Shown here: positions 1-7,351 of the stretch, one piece after another | How positions within the stretch are numbered: the first letter of the stretch is position 1 | How the letters are laid out: the number at the start of each line of letters is the position of its first letter | NCBI GenBank assembly: GCA_963991145.1 | Contig: CAXDOZ010000069.1 | Span: 1-12,599 of the forward strand | DNA length: 12,599 bases | Direction: 5' to 3' | Source of the DNA: CAXDOZ01 sp963991145 | Lineage (GTDB): Bacteria; Bacteroidota; Bacteroidia; Chitinophagales; JABDMM01 | The notes under the pieces: model-generated | Told to the model about the DNA's origin: nothing | Databases searched by the model: none | What the model saw: the letters and a program-made list of their open reading frames with translations, nothing else | Program-made: the position numbers and the translations under genes

Positions 1-704
1 CCGGTATTGTGGTCATTTCCGCCGCCGCCTCCATTTACGAATGGTCCGCGACCCAGAACTCGGCCTTCCTCAAAGATCCCTTCACCTTTAAAACCACCGC
101 AATTGGATCCGGTATCGCATCTGAATCCCTGATATCCTCCAATTCCGCCTGCAAAGCAGAATGGGATATTGCGTTCAAGTCCACCACGGAAACCTGTACC
201 GAACAGATCAATAGAATCATTTAAGATCAGGCTATCAGCTTCCAGTACAAGCACTCCTCCCATGACACCATTCCACGATAGTGCTGTAATTGGAGAAGTC
301 ACCTCAGCTGTTTGGTATTGAGGAACATGTATCAATTGCACCCGGCCACTGACCTCGAAAAGTTTGAGCATGGCCGATTCAAATGTGATAAAGCGATTTG
401 TAATGCTCTTAATATCGTGGAACTCGTAATTGCCTGCACCGCGGAGGTCTATTACCTGCCCATAATTATTGTTGTCATTGGTATTGACCTCAGCGCCTTT
501 CATTTGGATCAATAGTACACGGTCTCCAACCTGAAATGGGAATACATTATCGACTTCAATTGTATTGGTACAATAGTCGATATCCCTCACGGGAGTATAC
601 TGATTCACAACCCCTCCAATGAAGCTTTTTTGAGCGCTAACTGTCTCAACAGCAAGCAGCAACAAAATAGTCGCAAAACCTAATGCTTTCATCATTTTGA
701 ACAT
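1..704 (-). CDS. Large secreted glycine-rich surface protein, N-terminal part (cut by left window edge)
   Basis: The frame is open from ATG at 704 to the window edge, giving 234 codons with no stop; the C-terminus lies outside. Residues 1-25 form a signal peptide (Lys-containing start, Leu-rich core, cleavage probably at VSA/QKS). A beta-rich region follows, with QVGDRVLLIQMKGA at 58-71, GAGNYEF at 89-95 and GRVQLIHVPQYQ at 120-131, then a Gly-rich stretch ending GGGGGNDHN at 225-233. It is clearly paralogous to the plus-strand gene at the right edge. In Bacteroidota such proteins are usually long, exported through Sec, and carry a Type IX secretion C-terminal domain; that part cannot be seen here. 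The gene starts 23 bases after the alpha/beta hydrolase stop, so it may be the last or a late gene of that operon. ATGs at 695 and 692 are alternative starts. Function (adhesin-like?) is inference. Confidence 0.8.
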   Translation of the reverse strand, partial: MFKMMKALGFATILLLLAVETVSAQKSFIGGVVNQYTPVRDIDYCTNTIEVDNVFPFQVGDRVLLIQMKGAEVNTNDNNNYGQVIDLRGAGNYEFHDIKSITNRFITFESAMLKLFEVSGRVQLIHVPQYQTAEVTSPITALSWNGVMGGVLVLEADSLILNDSIDLFGTGFRGGLERNIPFCFAGGIGGYQGFRCDTGSNCGGFKGEGIFEEGRVLGRGPFVNGGGGGNDHNT

Positions 705-727
705 CAACACTAAAGTAGGGGAATAGG

Positions 728-1720
728 TTAGGTTTGGTTGCGTGACTTTTCCTCATAGGTTTCAAATAACCAGGCTACTATCGAGGGAAGAATTTCATCA
801 ACGTCGTCGATCATTAATGCGTGGTTCATCTCCGGGAAGAGCTTTAAGCGCTTTCGGCAGTTTAACTCATTGAATAAGAGTCGGGTATAATAGGTAGGAA
901 AGACGGTGTCTCGATTCCCCTGAAAGACCATTACCGGGGTTTGAATTTCTGGTAGTGGTTTGGTCAGTTTTGTAGTCATGAGTGATTTCAAAGCCCTGAG
1001 ACTGACAGTTTTAAGCGCTAAAGGGTCCTGATCTACAAAGTGGCGGACATTTCCGAAGTTTCTCAACTTGATCTTACTGAGGTCAAGATATAGTGATATG
1101 GGCACCTGCATGTTTGAGAATGCCGAAGCGAACTGTTTTACAATCGGCCGGAAGGCGTTAAAGATGCCTTTTACGTTTGCAATTCTGGAAGTAGCCGGGT
1201 GCGTGAGGTCGGCGAAATTATGACACACAACTGAATCGATATCGTCATCGGCGGCAGCCAGATAAAGACAAACAATACCGCCCTGACTTGTGCCCATTAA
1301 AGAGATGGACTTATTAAATCGATCCTTTGTCCATTCCTTCACTGCTCGAACATCATCCATGATCTCAGAGATGGTGTAGTCACCTCTGGTTCCTGTTGAT
1401 TGCCCATGTCCGCGAGGATCAAGGCCTACAATATTATATCCGGCGCAGCCGAGTTTAAAAAGGATCTCAGCATAACAGAGAGCATAAACAGAGGTGCCCG
1501 GCACGAAGATCACTGTAGGTGCATTCTTATCGTATTCAAATACATCCACGTGTAGGTCCAGCTTACCATTCTTTACCAGAAATGATTGGAAGTGATGGTG
1601 AAAGGCAGGAACGCCAGCCTTTTCAGCAACCTGATCAAAGTACTCGACGAGTCCCGGTTCGTGTGGAATGTTTGCGCTTACCAAAATGGAAATTGAGAAT
1701 GCCTGGCTTAAATGAGCCAT
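728..1720 (-). CDS. Alpha/beta hydrolase, monoglyceride-lipase / serine aminopeptidase S33 type
   Basis: A 330-residue protein with an alpha/beta-hydrolase fold. Numbered from the ATG at 1720, the nucleophile elbow is GTSQG at 143-147 (Ser145). The acid is probably Asp271 in GNRD and the base His300 in MNHALM. The segment LDPRGHGQSTG at 100-110 is typical of the monoacylglycerol-lipase-like group, and VPGTS at 73-77 probably forms the oxyanion side. No clear signal peptide is visible, so a cytoplasmic or membrane-associated ester hydrolase is likely; the true substrate cannot be read. A TTG at 1744 would add eight residues; I prefer ATG. The gene follows the YhhN-family gene by 62 bases in the same direction, which makes a lipid or lysolipid ester substrate attractive, but that is inference from neighbours. 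Confidence 0.85.
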   Translation of the reverse strand: MAHLSQAFSISILVSANIPHEPGLVEYFDQVAEKAGVPAFHHHFQSFLVKNGKLDLHVDVFEYDKNAPTVIFVPGTSVYALCYAEILFKLGCAGYNIVGLDPRGHGQSTGTRGDYTISEIMDDVRAVKEWTKDRFNKSISLMGTSQGGIVCLYLAAADDDIDSVVCHNFADLTHPATSRIANVKGIFNAFRPIVKQFASAFSNMQVPISLYLDLSKIKLRNFGNVRHFVDQDPLALKTVSLRALKSLMTTKLTKPLPEIQTPVMVFQGNRDTVFPTYYTRLLFNELNCRKRLKLFPEMNHALMIDDVDEILPSIVAWLFETYEEKSRNQT

Positions 1721-1782
1721 GAGCGATTTACTGAAATTTAACAAATCAGCAAGGGTTTCTCAAGCTTGTGGTAGGACAAATT

Positions 1783-2502
1783 TTACTCTCCGTCAATCAC
1801 CTGCCAACTTAATCCGGCCACGATACCTAATTGCCCAAGGATATATGTCCCCATGATCATCGGCGAAGCCATCTCAAAAGGATAGGGCCACTTATTGATG
1901 GCGATCATTGAATCTGAGAGCATGAAGAGAATTGCTCCAATTGCAACTGCCCAAAAGCTTAGCTCAGATACCCTGCCAAAGCGATTTATTGCCGTAGTCA
2001 CCATTAATAAGATCACAATGGCATATGCTATGACAGGAATTGTAAAGTCTCCAAGATGAGGGAAGAGCGTGTAAATGAAAACGACTCCATAGCTAAGAAG
2101 CAGAATGCCGATCAGTGGCTTTGCTACTACTATTCCGCGCTGAGATTTCTTTCTAAATGGAAGTACAAAAGCAAGAATGTAGGCAAGATGTGCAAGGAAG
2201 AAACTTCCTAATACGTAGAGGAAAAATGCTTCGTTTCGCTTAACGCCCCAAAGGCTTTCACCCAGACTTTCATCGGGAAGGAACATCAGAAAGACATCGC
2301 CCATGAATGATGTGATGCAGGCAATGATCACAAATTTTTTGATTCCTGAATTGTACTTCTGCGTCTTGGAGATGAACCAGGCAAGAAGCAGCGGCATGAG
2401 AAGCGGCTTGGAAATATGGTAGATCTCGGGTATACCATTATAGACCGAATAGATCTCAATCAGGCCGCAGGCCGCAAAAAGAAAAAGGAGAATATTGGCC
2501 AT
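1783..2502 (-). CDS. yhhN: YhhN/TMEM86-family membrane protein, putative lysoplasmalogenase
   Basis: A 239-residue polytopic membrane protein with about eight hydrophobic helices and short loops. Family hallmarks visible are ISKPLLMPLLLAW near 30-42, the SFMGDVFLMF segment near 65-74 with its membrane Asp, and FFLAHLAYILAF near 102-113. The family includes bacterial YhhN and animal TMEM86A/B; TMEM86B hydrolyses the vinyl-ether bond of lysoplasmalogens, releasing an aldehyde and a glycerophospho-headgroup. Length is slightly above E. coli YhhN (about 208). The ATG lies two bases after the TAA of the upstream lipoprotein gene, so translation is probably coupled. Whether this organism makes plasmalogens is unknown; other YhhN activities are possible. 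Family assignment is firm, substrate less so. Confidence 0.82.
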   Translation of the reverse strand: MANILLFLFAACGLIEIYSVYNGIPEIYHISKPLLMPLLLAWFISKTQKYNSGIKKFVIIACITSFMGDVFLMFLPDESLGESLWGVKRNEAFFLYVLGSFFLAHLAYILAFVLPFRKKSQRGIVVAKPLIGILLLSYGVVFIYTLFPHLGDFTIPVIAYAIVILLMVTTAINRFGRVSELSFWAVAIGAILFMLSDSMIAINKWPYPFEMASPMIMGTYILGQLGIVAGLSWQVIDGE

Positions 2503-2504
2503 GA

Positions 2505-3017
2505 TTATAGTTCGCGGAAAGAGTTCAGCACGGAGTCAACTGTTTCCTGATATTCATTTCTGCGCTTTTCGCCGCGAAGCCAAACAACAACCTGATAGTA
2601 CTGAGATTCACCTTCAACAGTCATGTGCTTATAGAAGATCTTCTCCTTATCCATCTTCCCAAAGATGGAAGCAATAATGGCGTTTTTACCATTAACGACT
2701 TTTGCGTCAATGTTTTCGATTGTTGGCTCCTTGAGGAAGGTATCTGTGGTGATCCTTTGAATGACCATTTCATGGTATGCATCCAGATCCATTCCTGCTG
2801 AGTTCTTATCCTCCTCGATCACGATGACATAGAAGTTTCGATATGGATTCTTGTATTGCAGGCTGGCGTCAAGGGCAAGGTCATCTGTTTCTTCCAGAAA
2901 ACCCGGAAGCATCATAGAGTACCTACCATCCACATCTACCTCCTGATATCCTTCTGGATAGCCGCAAGAGAAAAAGGTGCTAAAGATTACTAGAATGACT
3001 GCTAAGCTTTTCTTCAT
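2505..3017 (-). CDS. Small lipoprotein of unknown function, possibly PsbP-like fold
   Basis: A 170-residue protein with a lipoprotein signal: Lys-Lys start, hydrophobic core, then STFFSC with Cys18 as the likely lipidated residue. The mature part is mixed alpha/beta, with DGRYSMMLPGFLEETDD early, a strand-rich middle (YVIVIEED), and a YQVVVWLRG strand followed by a C-terminal helix ending NSFREL. This order, with a short YS-hydrophobic-P motif at the start and a helix at the end, resembles PsbP/Mog1-like lipoproteins common in Bacteroidota; the resemblance is from memory and weak. It sits between the AGMO-like hydroxylase (41-base gap) and the YhhN gene (2-base gap), so it is co-transcribed with two lipid-related enzymes. 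A periplasmic accessory role is possible but not shown. Confidence 0.75.
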   Translation of the reverse strand: MKKSLAVILVIFSTFFSCGYPEGYQEVDVDGRYSMMLPGFLEETDDLALDASLQYKNPYRNFYVIVIEEDKNSAGMDLDAYHEMVIQRITTDTFLKEPTIENIDAKVVNGKNAIIASIFGKMDKEKIFYKHMTVEGESQYYQVVVWLRGEKRRNEYQETVDSVLNSFREL

Positions 3018-3058
3018 GAGAGCAAAGTTAAGATCGAATTTGAAAATGTTATTGAGGA

Positions 3059-4309
3059 TTAAGCTGCATCCTCCCGTAAGGGAGTAACAGCCTGCGTAAA
3101 AATTGTTCGATGCCTATAGATAAAAGGCATGGAAAGGCAGAAAGCGATGACCAAAACCAATGATAGAATGCTTGAAACTCCGGCATCATCGAACCAGAAA
3201 AGCATTGCCATTGCAAGTACGGGCAATCTGAGCATTTCAGAATAGTAGACCCAGGCTCGTCCTTCGAAAATGGCTCCGAGATTTACGATGGACCATAGGA
3301 TCAGCATTGAAGCGGTGATCTGTCCGGTTGTATCAAGCTTATCGGTATTGAATAGAAACAAGCTGGTGCCGCCGAGAACTAGCAGGTATTGAAAAAGGAC
3401 GTAGTAATTCAATTTCGCAGGAATATCGGTATCGTATTTATGGAAGCTCTCGTTAGTCACTTCTTTGAGCTCAGGAGCTCCTCCCATGTATTCTGGTTTC
3501 CAGCCCGGCGGGCCGAATAAGATCTTGAGGCCATCCTTCAGGTTATGCGCTCGAAAAGACTTTCTGATCAGATCGAGCCAGTATTCAAGATTCAATCGAA
3601 GAGGATTCCAGCTTCTGGCCTGATTGGTGATTCCGTAAACTACTTCTTCCTCCTCGGCCTGAAAAGTGCCAAACATGCGATCGAAAATGATCAGTGTCCC
3701 ACCGTGATTGCGATCAATATATTTGGGATTCACCCCATGATGTACCCGATGATGTGAAGGCGTATTGAAAACGTACTCGATAGGAGCGGGGAGCTTATCA
3801 ATGGTTTTGGTATGGATCCAGAATTGGTAAAGTGTCTGCAGGGCATTGATGGATACAAAGACATACGGATCAAATCCAATGAAAGCCAGGGGCAGGTAGA
3901 ACCACATTGAAAATGCGCCTTGCAGCCATCCCTGGCGCAGGGCTACAGAGAAGTTATACTCTTCACTTTGGTGGTGGACGATATGCGAGCCCCAAAGCAA
4001 GCTGATCTCATGCGCCAATCTGTGAAACCAGTAATAGAAAAAGTCTACTCCTATGAATAAGAGAATCCAGGTGATCCAGGAATTCGGGATATCTGCAATT
4101 CGATAATGCTCCCAAATGAAATAGTAGGCAACGAAGCTGAGCGTCTTGAGAAAGACTCCGGTTAGCTGTGAGCCAATTCCACAACTGATATTGGTTACAG
4201 CATCATTGAATCGATAGAGACCTGATTTCTTGGAGCGATCGATAACGAGCTCGATCCCTATCAGCAGAAAGAAAATTGGAATTGAATATGCGATCAGTCC
4301 CGGACCCAT
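3059..4309 (-). CDS. Sterol desaturase/fatty acid hydroxylase family membrane enzyme, alkylglycerol monooxygenase-like
   Basis: A 416-residue integral membrane protein with the di-iron eight-histidine set: HRLAHE at 96-101, SHIVHH at 108-113, and SHHRVHHG at 185-192, plus His166 in FWIHT. Beyond the generic motifs, several stretches match animal alkylglycerol monooxygenase (AGMO/TMEM195) as I recall it: LWGSHIVHHQSEEYN, ALRQ, YQFWIHT, EYVFNTPSHHRVHHG, NPKYIDRNHGGTLIIFDRMFGTF and VVYGIT. A further C-terminal block of about four helices (300-400) also fits AGMO, and total length is close to the animal enzyme (about 445). AGMO uses O2 and tetrahydrobiopterin to hydroxylate the alkyl carbon next to the ether oxygen, which then breaks down to a fatty aldehyde and glycerol derivative. 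Glu101 matches a Glu important in the animal enzyme. The gene starts 21 bases after the gldH stop. A different hydroxylation substrate cannot be excluded. Confidence 0.85.
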   Translation of the reverse strand: MGPGLIAYSIPIFFLLIGIELVIDRSKKSGLYRFNDAVTNISCGIGSQLTGVFLKTLSFVAYYFIWEHYRIADIPNSWITWILLFIGVDFFYYWFHRLAHEISLLWGSHIVHHQSEEYNFSVALRQGWLQGAFSMWFYLPLAFIGFDPYVFVSINALQTLYQFWIHTKTIDKLPAPIEYVFNTPSHHRVHHGVNPKYIDRNHGGTLIIFDRMFGTFQAEEEEVVYGITNQARSWNPLRLNLEYWLDLIRKSFRAHNLKDGLKILFGPPGWKPEYMGGAPELKEVTNESFHKYDTDIPAKLNYYVLFQYLLVLGGTSLFLFNTDKLDTTGQITASMLILWSIVNLGAIFEGRAWVYYSEMLRLPVLAMAMLFWFDDAGVSSILSLVLVIAFCLSMPFIYRHRTIFTQAVTPLREDAA

Positions 4310-4329
4310 TCTATAAAGTTATGTCTAAA

Positions 4330-4812
4330 TCAGTCCTTTTCAGCGCTTTCGATTCTAAAGCCGAGGCTGTAAAGACCGGGTAAAGGATTCACCCGCATGT
4401 ATTGCTGGAAGCTTAAACGGTATTCGCCTATTTCTGTGAAGCGAACATTTTGTTGCAATGGAACTACTAATTCACAGATATCTCCACTGCAGTTCCCAAG
4501 CCAATCACCTTTTTCTCCCTGTAGAATCACATTGAGCGGCGAGGTTAAAACTTCTCCGGAGGGAAAGGTTGTTCTGGTGAGTATATACAGATTTTGATAT
4601 GGATACTTATCGTCGGAGCTTCTGACCATCAACAGAAGATTGTACTTACCAGTGGTATCGTCAACTTCAAAATTGAAAACTAAAGAGTCGGCATAAGACC
4701 ATTGGGATTTTTCAAAATCGACATGTTTTTCAAACATTGCCTGGTCATCACATGACTGCAGGAAGATCCCTGTCAACAGGCTGAAGAATATGATTTTTAG
4801 ATTCCCTTTCAT
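4330..4812 (-). CDS. gldH: Gliding motility lipoprotein GldH
   Basis: A 160-residue lipoprotein: MKGNLKIIFF start, hydrophobic core, and FLQSC with Cys21 as lipidation site. Mature features fit GldH of Bacteroidota: FEKHVDFEKSQWSYAD near 27-42, a beta-rich body with PYQNLYIL near 71-78, GEKGDWLGNCSGD near 98-110, and a C-terminal segment containing PLPGLYSLGFRIE. GldH was found in Flavobacterium as a protein required for gliding and is anchored in the envelope; it is linked to the gliding/Type IX secretion machinery, though its exact role is unclear. The ATG overlaps the ricT stop by one base (TGATG), so I take this ATG, not the TTG one codon earlier. The ricT-gldH order is a recurrent Bacteroidota arrangement. 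Confidence 0.88.
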   Translation of the reverse strand: MKGNLKIIFFSLLTGIFLQSCDDQAMFEKHVDFEKSQWSYADSLVFNFEVDDTTGKYNLLLMVRSSDDKYPYQNLYILTRTTFPSGEVLTSPLNVILQGEKGDWLGNCSGDICELVVPLQQNVRFTEIGEYRLSFQQYMRVNPLPGLYSLGFRIESAEKD

Positions 4813-6146
4813 CAAGACTCTTTGTTCTTGTTTCTATTTTGATTTCCTCGTCCGCGCCCTCTTCCCCGGCCACGTCCTTTATTCTGTCCCTTTCCTTGCT
4901 CTTTGCCTTGCTGTTGGTTAGCCTCCGGCTGATTGCCTTTTTGCTTAGGTTTCTGTTGTTGCTTTCCACCCTGAGGCTTGTTTCCACCCTGCCTGTTTTG
5001 AGACTGATTTCCTCTTCCGCCAGAGCGTTTCTTGTTTCGTCGCTTTTTCTTTTTCGCCTTTTCTTCCAGAACATTCAGGCTGATCTGACCAACCAGATCT
5101 TCGTAGTTATCCTGTACCTCTTCTTCTTCAACGACTCCAAACTCTTCTAAATTCTGAGGTGCATCACCAGTCTGATTCAAATGCATGATGGACTTAACGT
5201 CCTCAACATTCAGCTTAAAGATCTGATTCGACTCTTCATACTTGAACCACATGAGTTCTTTGAAGATCTCTGTCTTCAGGTACTTGGCTTTTCCTTCTCT
5301 TGTTTCGAGATACTTGACCTTTTTTGGAAACTTGGCAAGCGCATCCATATAGGTGTCAAGCTCATAGTTGAGACAACATTTTAATCGGCCACATTGGCCG
5401 GATAGCTTTTCGGTATTGATTGAGAGGTTCTGATATCTGGCAGCTCCTGTTGAAACAGATTTGAATTCTGAGAGCCATGTGGAACAACATAGTTCGCGAC
5501 CACATGAACCAATTCCGCCAATTCTTCCCGCTTCCTGACGAGCACCAATTTGGCGCATCTCAATTTTGATTCTAAACTCTCTGGCAAACTGTTTTACAAG
5601 CTCACGGAAGTCTACTCGATCTTCAGCCGTGTAATAGAAAGTAGCTTTTTTCCCATCTCCCTGAAACTCTACATCACCAAGCTTCATATCGAGATCGAGA
5701 CTTCTTGAGATCACTCTGGCTTTCACCATGATCTCTTTTTCTTTCTCACGAAGATCTTTCAGTTTCTTTAGGTCCTCTTCTTCTGCTTTACGCTGAATAT
5801 TTCGAATAATGTCGCTTTCCTTGACCTTCCTTTTCTTGAGTTGAAGCTTTACCAGTTCACCTTGAAGGGTGACTTCACCAATGTCATAGCCTTGCGCGGC
5901 ATCGACCAAAACACAGTCACCCCGCATCAGATCGAGGTTAGAGACATTCTTGTAATAGCCCTTTCGAGCTCCGTTCTTGAAACTTATTTCGACCGTTCTG
6001 AAACCAGGGTCGTGGTCGGCAAGAGGAATATCTGCAAACCAATCGAAAACATTCAGTCTATTACATCCACCGCTGGAGCATCCGCCATTGCTTTGACATC
6101 CTCCCGGTTGACCGTCGACTGCGGTGCCACAACTACCGCATCCCAT
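4812..6146 (-). CDS. ricT: PSP1-domain protein RicT (YaaT family) with long basic RG-rich tail
   Basis: A 444-residue protein. The N-terminus is Cys-rich (Cys3, 6, 17, 23 and 28 among Gly/Ser). The PSP1/RicT core covers about 45-280, including a charged coiled segment near 110-145 and the signature GSCGRELCCSTWL at 213-225 and GQCGRLKCCLNYE at 250-262, supplying six conserved cysteines. In Bacillus RicT (YaaT) works with RicA and RicF in an Fe-S-containing complex that affects RNase Y and RNA processing; the exact job in Bacteroidota is not established. The tail from about 363 is low-complexity Lys/Arg/Gln/Gly/Asn with RG dipeptides at 424-434, plausibly disordered and RNA-binding. holB lies 44 bases upstream and gldH overlaps downstream. 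The holB-ricT pairing is also found in Bacillus. Confidence 0.9.
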   Translation of the reverse strand: MGCGSCGTAVDGQPGGCQSNGGCSSGGCNRLNVFDWFADIPLADHDPGFRTVEISFKNGARKGYYKNVSNLDLMRGDCVLVDAAQGYDIGEVTLQGELVKLQLKKRKVKESDIIRNIQRKAEEEDLKKLKDLREKEKEIMVKARVISRSLDLDMKLGDVEFQGDGKKATFYYTAEDRVDFRELVKQFAREFRIKIEMRQIGARQEAGRIGGIGSCGRELCCSTWLSEFKSVSTGAARYQNLSINTEKLSGQCGRLKCCLNYELDTYMDALAKFPKKVKYLETREGKAKYLKTEIFKELMWFKYEESNQIFKLNVEDVKSIMHLNQTGDAPQNLEEFGVVEEEEVQDNYEDLVGQISLNVLEEKAKKKKRRNKKRSGGRGNQSQNRQGGNKPQGGKQQQKPKQKGNQPEANQQQGKEQGKGQNKGRGRGRGRGRGNQNRNKNKES

Positions 6147-6190
6147 ACTATATATCTTTGAAGCTGTTCCGAATTATCGGGACTGCCCGT

Positions 6191-7351
6191 TTATAAATTA
6201 ACCACGACTTCGGTCTCCTGACCGGCTAAAGCCTTCCTTGCTTTTAGGGAGGCATCCATCATTTGGATCTTAGCATTGCCGTTTCGTTCGATAAAGTAAT
6301 GTAAGTTATTGAGAACTTCAGAAAATTTAGCCAACGCATTTGCATTCAGGACTTTTGCTGCCTTTTTTGCGATGGCACCTGCTTCGCCTTCTAAACGAGC
6401 CTCCAAACCTGTCATCTCAGCAAGCACCTCTCTCGTAAAGAATAGCCCGTACTCACAAAAAGTCTTCTGGTTTTCTCTTCCAATGCCACCAAACTGATTA
6501 ACTGAATCACTAAGAGCTGGAAGAAGGGAAGAGCGGTTTGTCAGTGCCAGATTGATCGTGGTCTTGAACCAGGCAAGAAATAATTCTGCGTTCTCATCGG
6601 CATCATGCATAGCAAGATGCTGTGCCGAGAGATAGTTGCCATCGGCCATTAAAGCAATGTGTCGGGCATCCTCCTCACTCATTTGATGCTCGCTTATGAG
6701 TTTTGAAGTCATCTCTTCATCCGAGATCGGGGGAAGACTCACGACCTGAGTTCTGGATAAAATGGTATTCAGGATTCGGTCGCGGTTTTCTGCGATAACA
6801 ATGAATACGGTATTTTCGGGTGGCTCCTCAATGATCTTCAGAAGGATATTTCCCTCTCTTCCAAGGTTCTCCGCCATCCAAATGATCTGAACCTTGTACT
6901 TCCCCTCAAAAGCCATGAGGTTAAGCTTGTGAATGATATTATGGCATTCCCGAGCAGTAATATTTCCCTGTCGGTTTTCCGCATCTATTGATTGCAGCCA
7001 TTGAAAACTATTCAGGTAAGGGTTCTCTAAAACAGCCTCCCGCCAGTCTTTCACCCAGTCATCTGAAATGGGAGGGTCAGTCTGGTTCTTCTTCTTAATC
7101 ACCGGAAAGCAAAAATGCATATCAGGATGTGCAAGCTTTGCCGATTTCTTGCAGGCATTACATACGCCACAAGAGTCTGTTTCGCCCGGGTTTTCACAGT
7201 TCAAATACTGGGCAAAGGCCAAACCAAGCGGCAATGATCCGGTACCTTCTTTTCCAAGAAAAAGTAAAGCTTGTGGAACACGATCCTGTTTGGCTGCCTG
7301 GATCAATCTTTCCTTAGCTGCCTCTTGTCCGATTACATCTTTGAACTGCAT
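6191..7351 (-). CDS. holB: DNA polymerase III subunit delta' (clamp loader)
   Basis: A 386-residue AAA+ clamp-loader subunit. It opens with FKDVIGQEAAKERL, the usual start of delta'/gamma-type proteins. The P-loop position reads GKEGTGSL at 33-40, where the canonical Lys is Ser, in line with delta' being an ATPase-inactive clamp-loader subunit. Zinc ligands are Cys52, Cys61, Cys64 and Cys67. Further signatures are GREGNILLKIIEEPPENTVF and the SRT motif in NTILSRTQVVSL (the arginine-finger SRC/SRT element acting on the neighbouring gamma subunit). The protein belongs to the replisome complex that loads the beta clamp. The start ATG overlaps the gpx stop by one base (TAATG), so the two are translationally coupled. 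The Bacteroidota version is somewhat longer than E. coli HolB (334). Confidence 0.92.
   Translation of the reverse strand: MQFKDVIGQEAAKERLIQAAKQDRVPQALLFLGKEGTGSLPLGLAFAQYLNCENPGETDSCGVCNACKKSAKLAHPDMHFCFPVIKKKNQTDPPISDDWVKDWREAVLENPYLNSFQWLQSIDAENRQGNITARECHNIIHKLNLMAFEGKYKVQIIWMAENLGREGNILLKIIEEPPENTVFIVIAENRDRILNTILSRTQVVSLPPISDEEMTSKLISEHQMSEEDARHIALMADGNYLSAQHLAMHDADENAELFLAWFKTTINLALTNRSSLLPALSDSVNQFGGIGRENQKTFCEYGLFFTREVLAEMTGLEARLEGEAGAIAKKAAKVLNANALAKFSEVLNNLHYFIERNGNAKIQMMDASLKARKALAGQETEVVVNL

Noticed and set aside
1721..1744. TTG start giving eight extra residues to the alpha/beta hydrolase
   Set aside because: An ATG follows in frame at 1720; neither has a strong ribosome site, so ATG is preferred.
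4748..5074. A 108-residue Arg/Lys/Glu-rich frame on the minus strand, overlapping the ricT tail
   Set aside because: It lies out of frame within the ricT 3' low-complexity region and into gldH; the composition is a by-product of the Lys/Arg/Gln-rich coding sequence.
4839..5150. A 103-residue Leu/Ser-rich frame antisense to ricT
   Set aside because: Hydrophobic look arises from the complement of Lys/Glu/Gln codons; no start signal or context.
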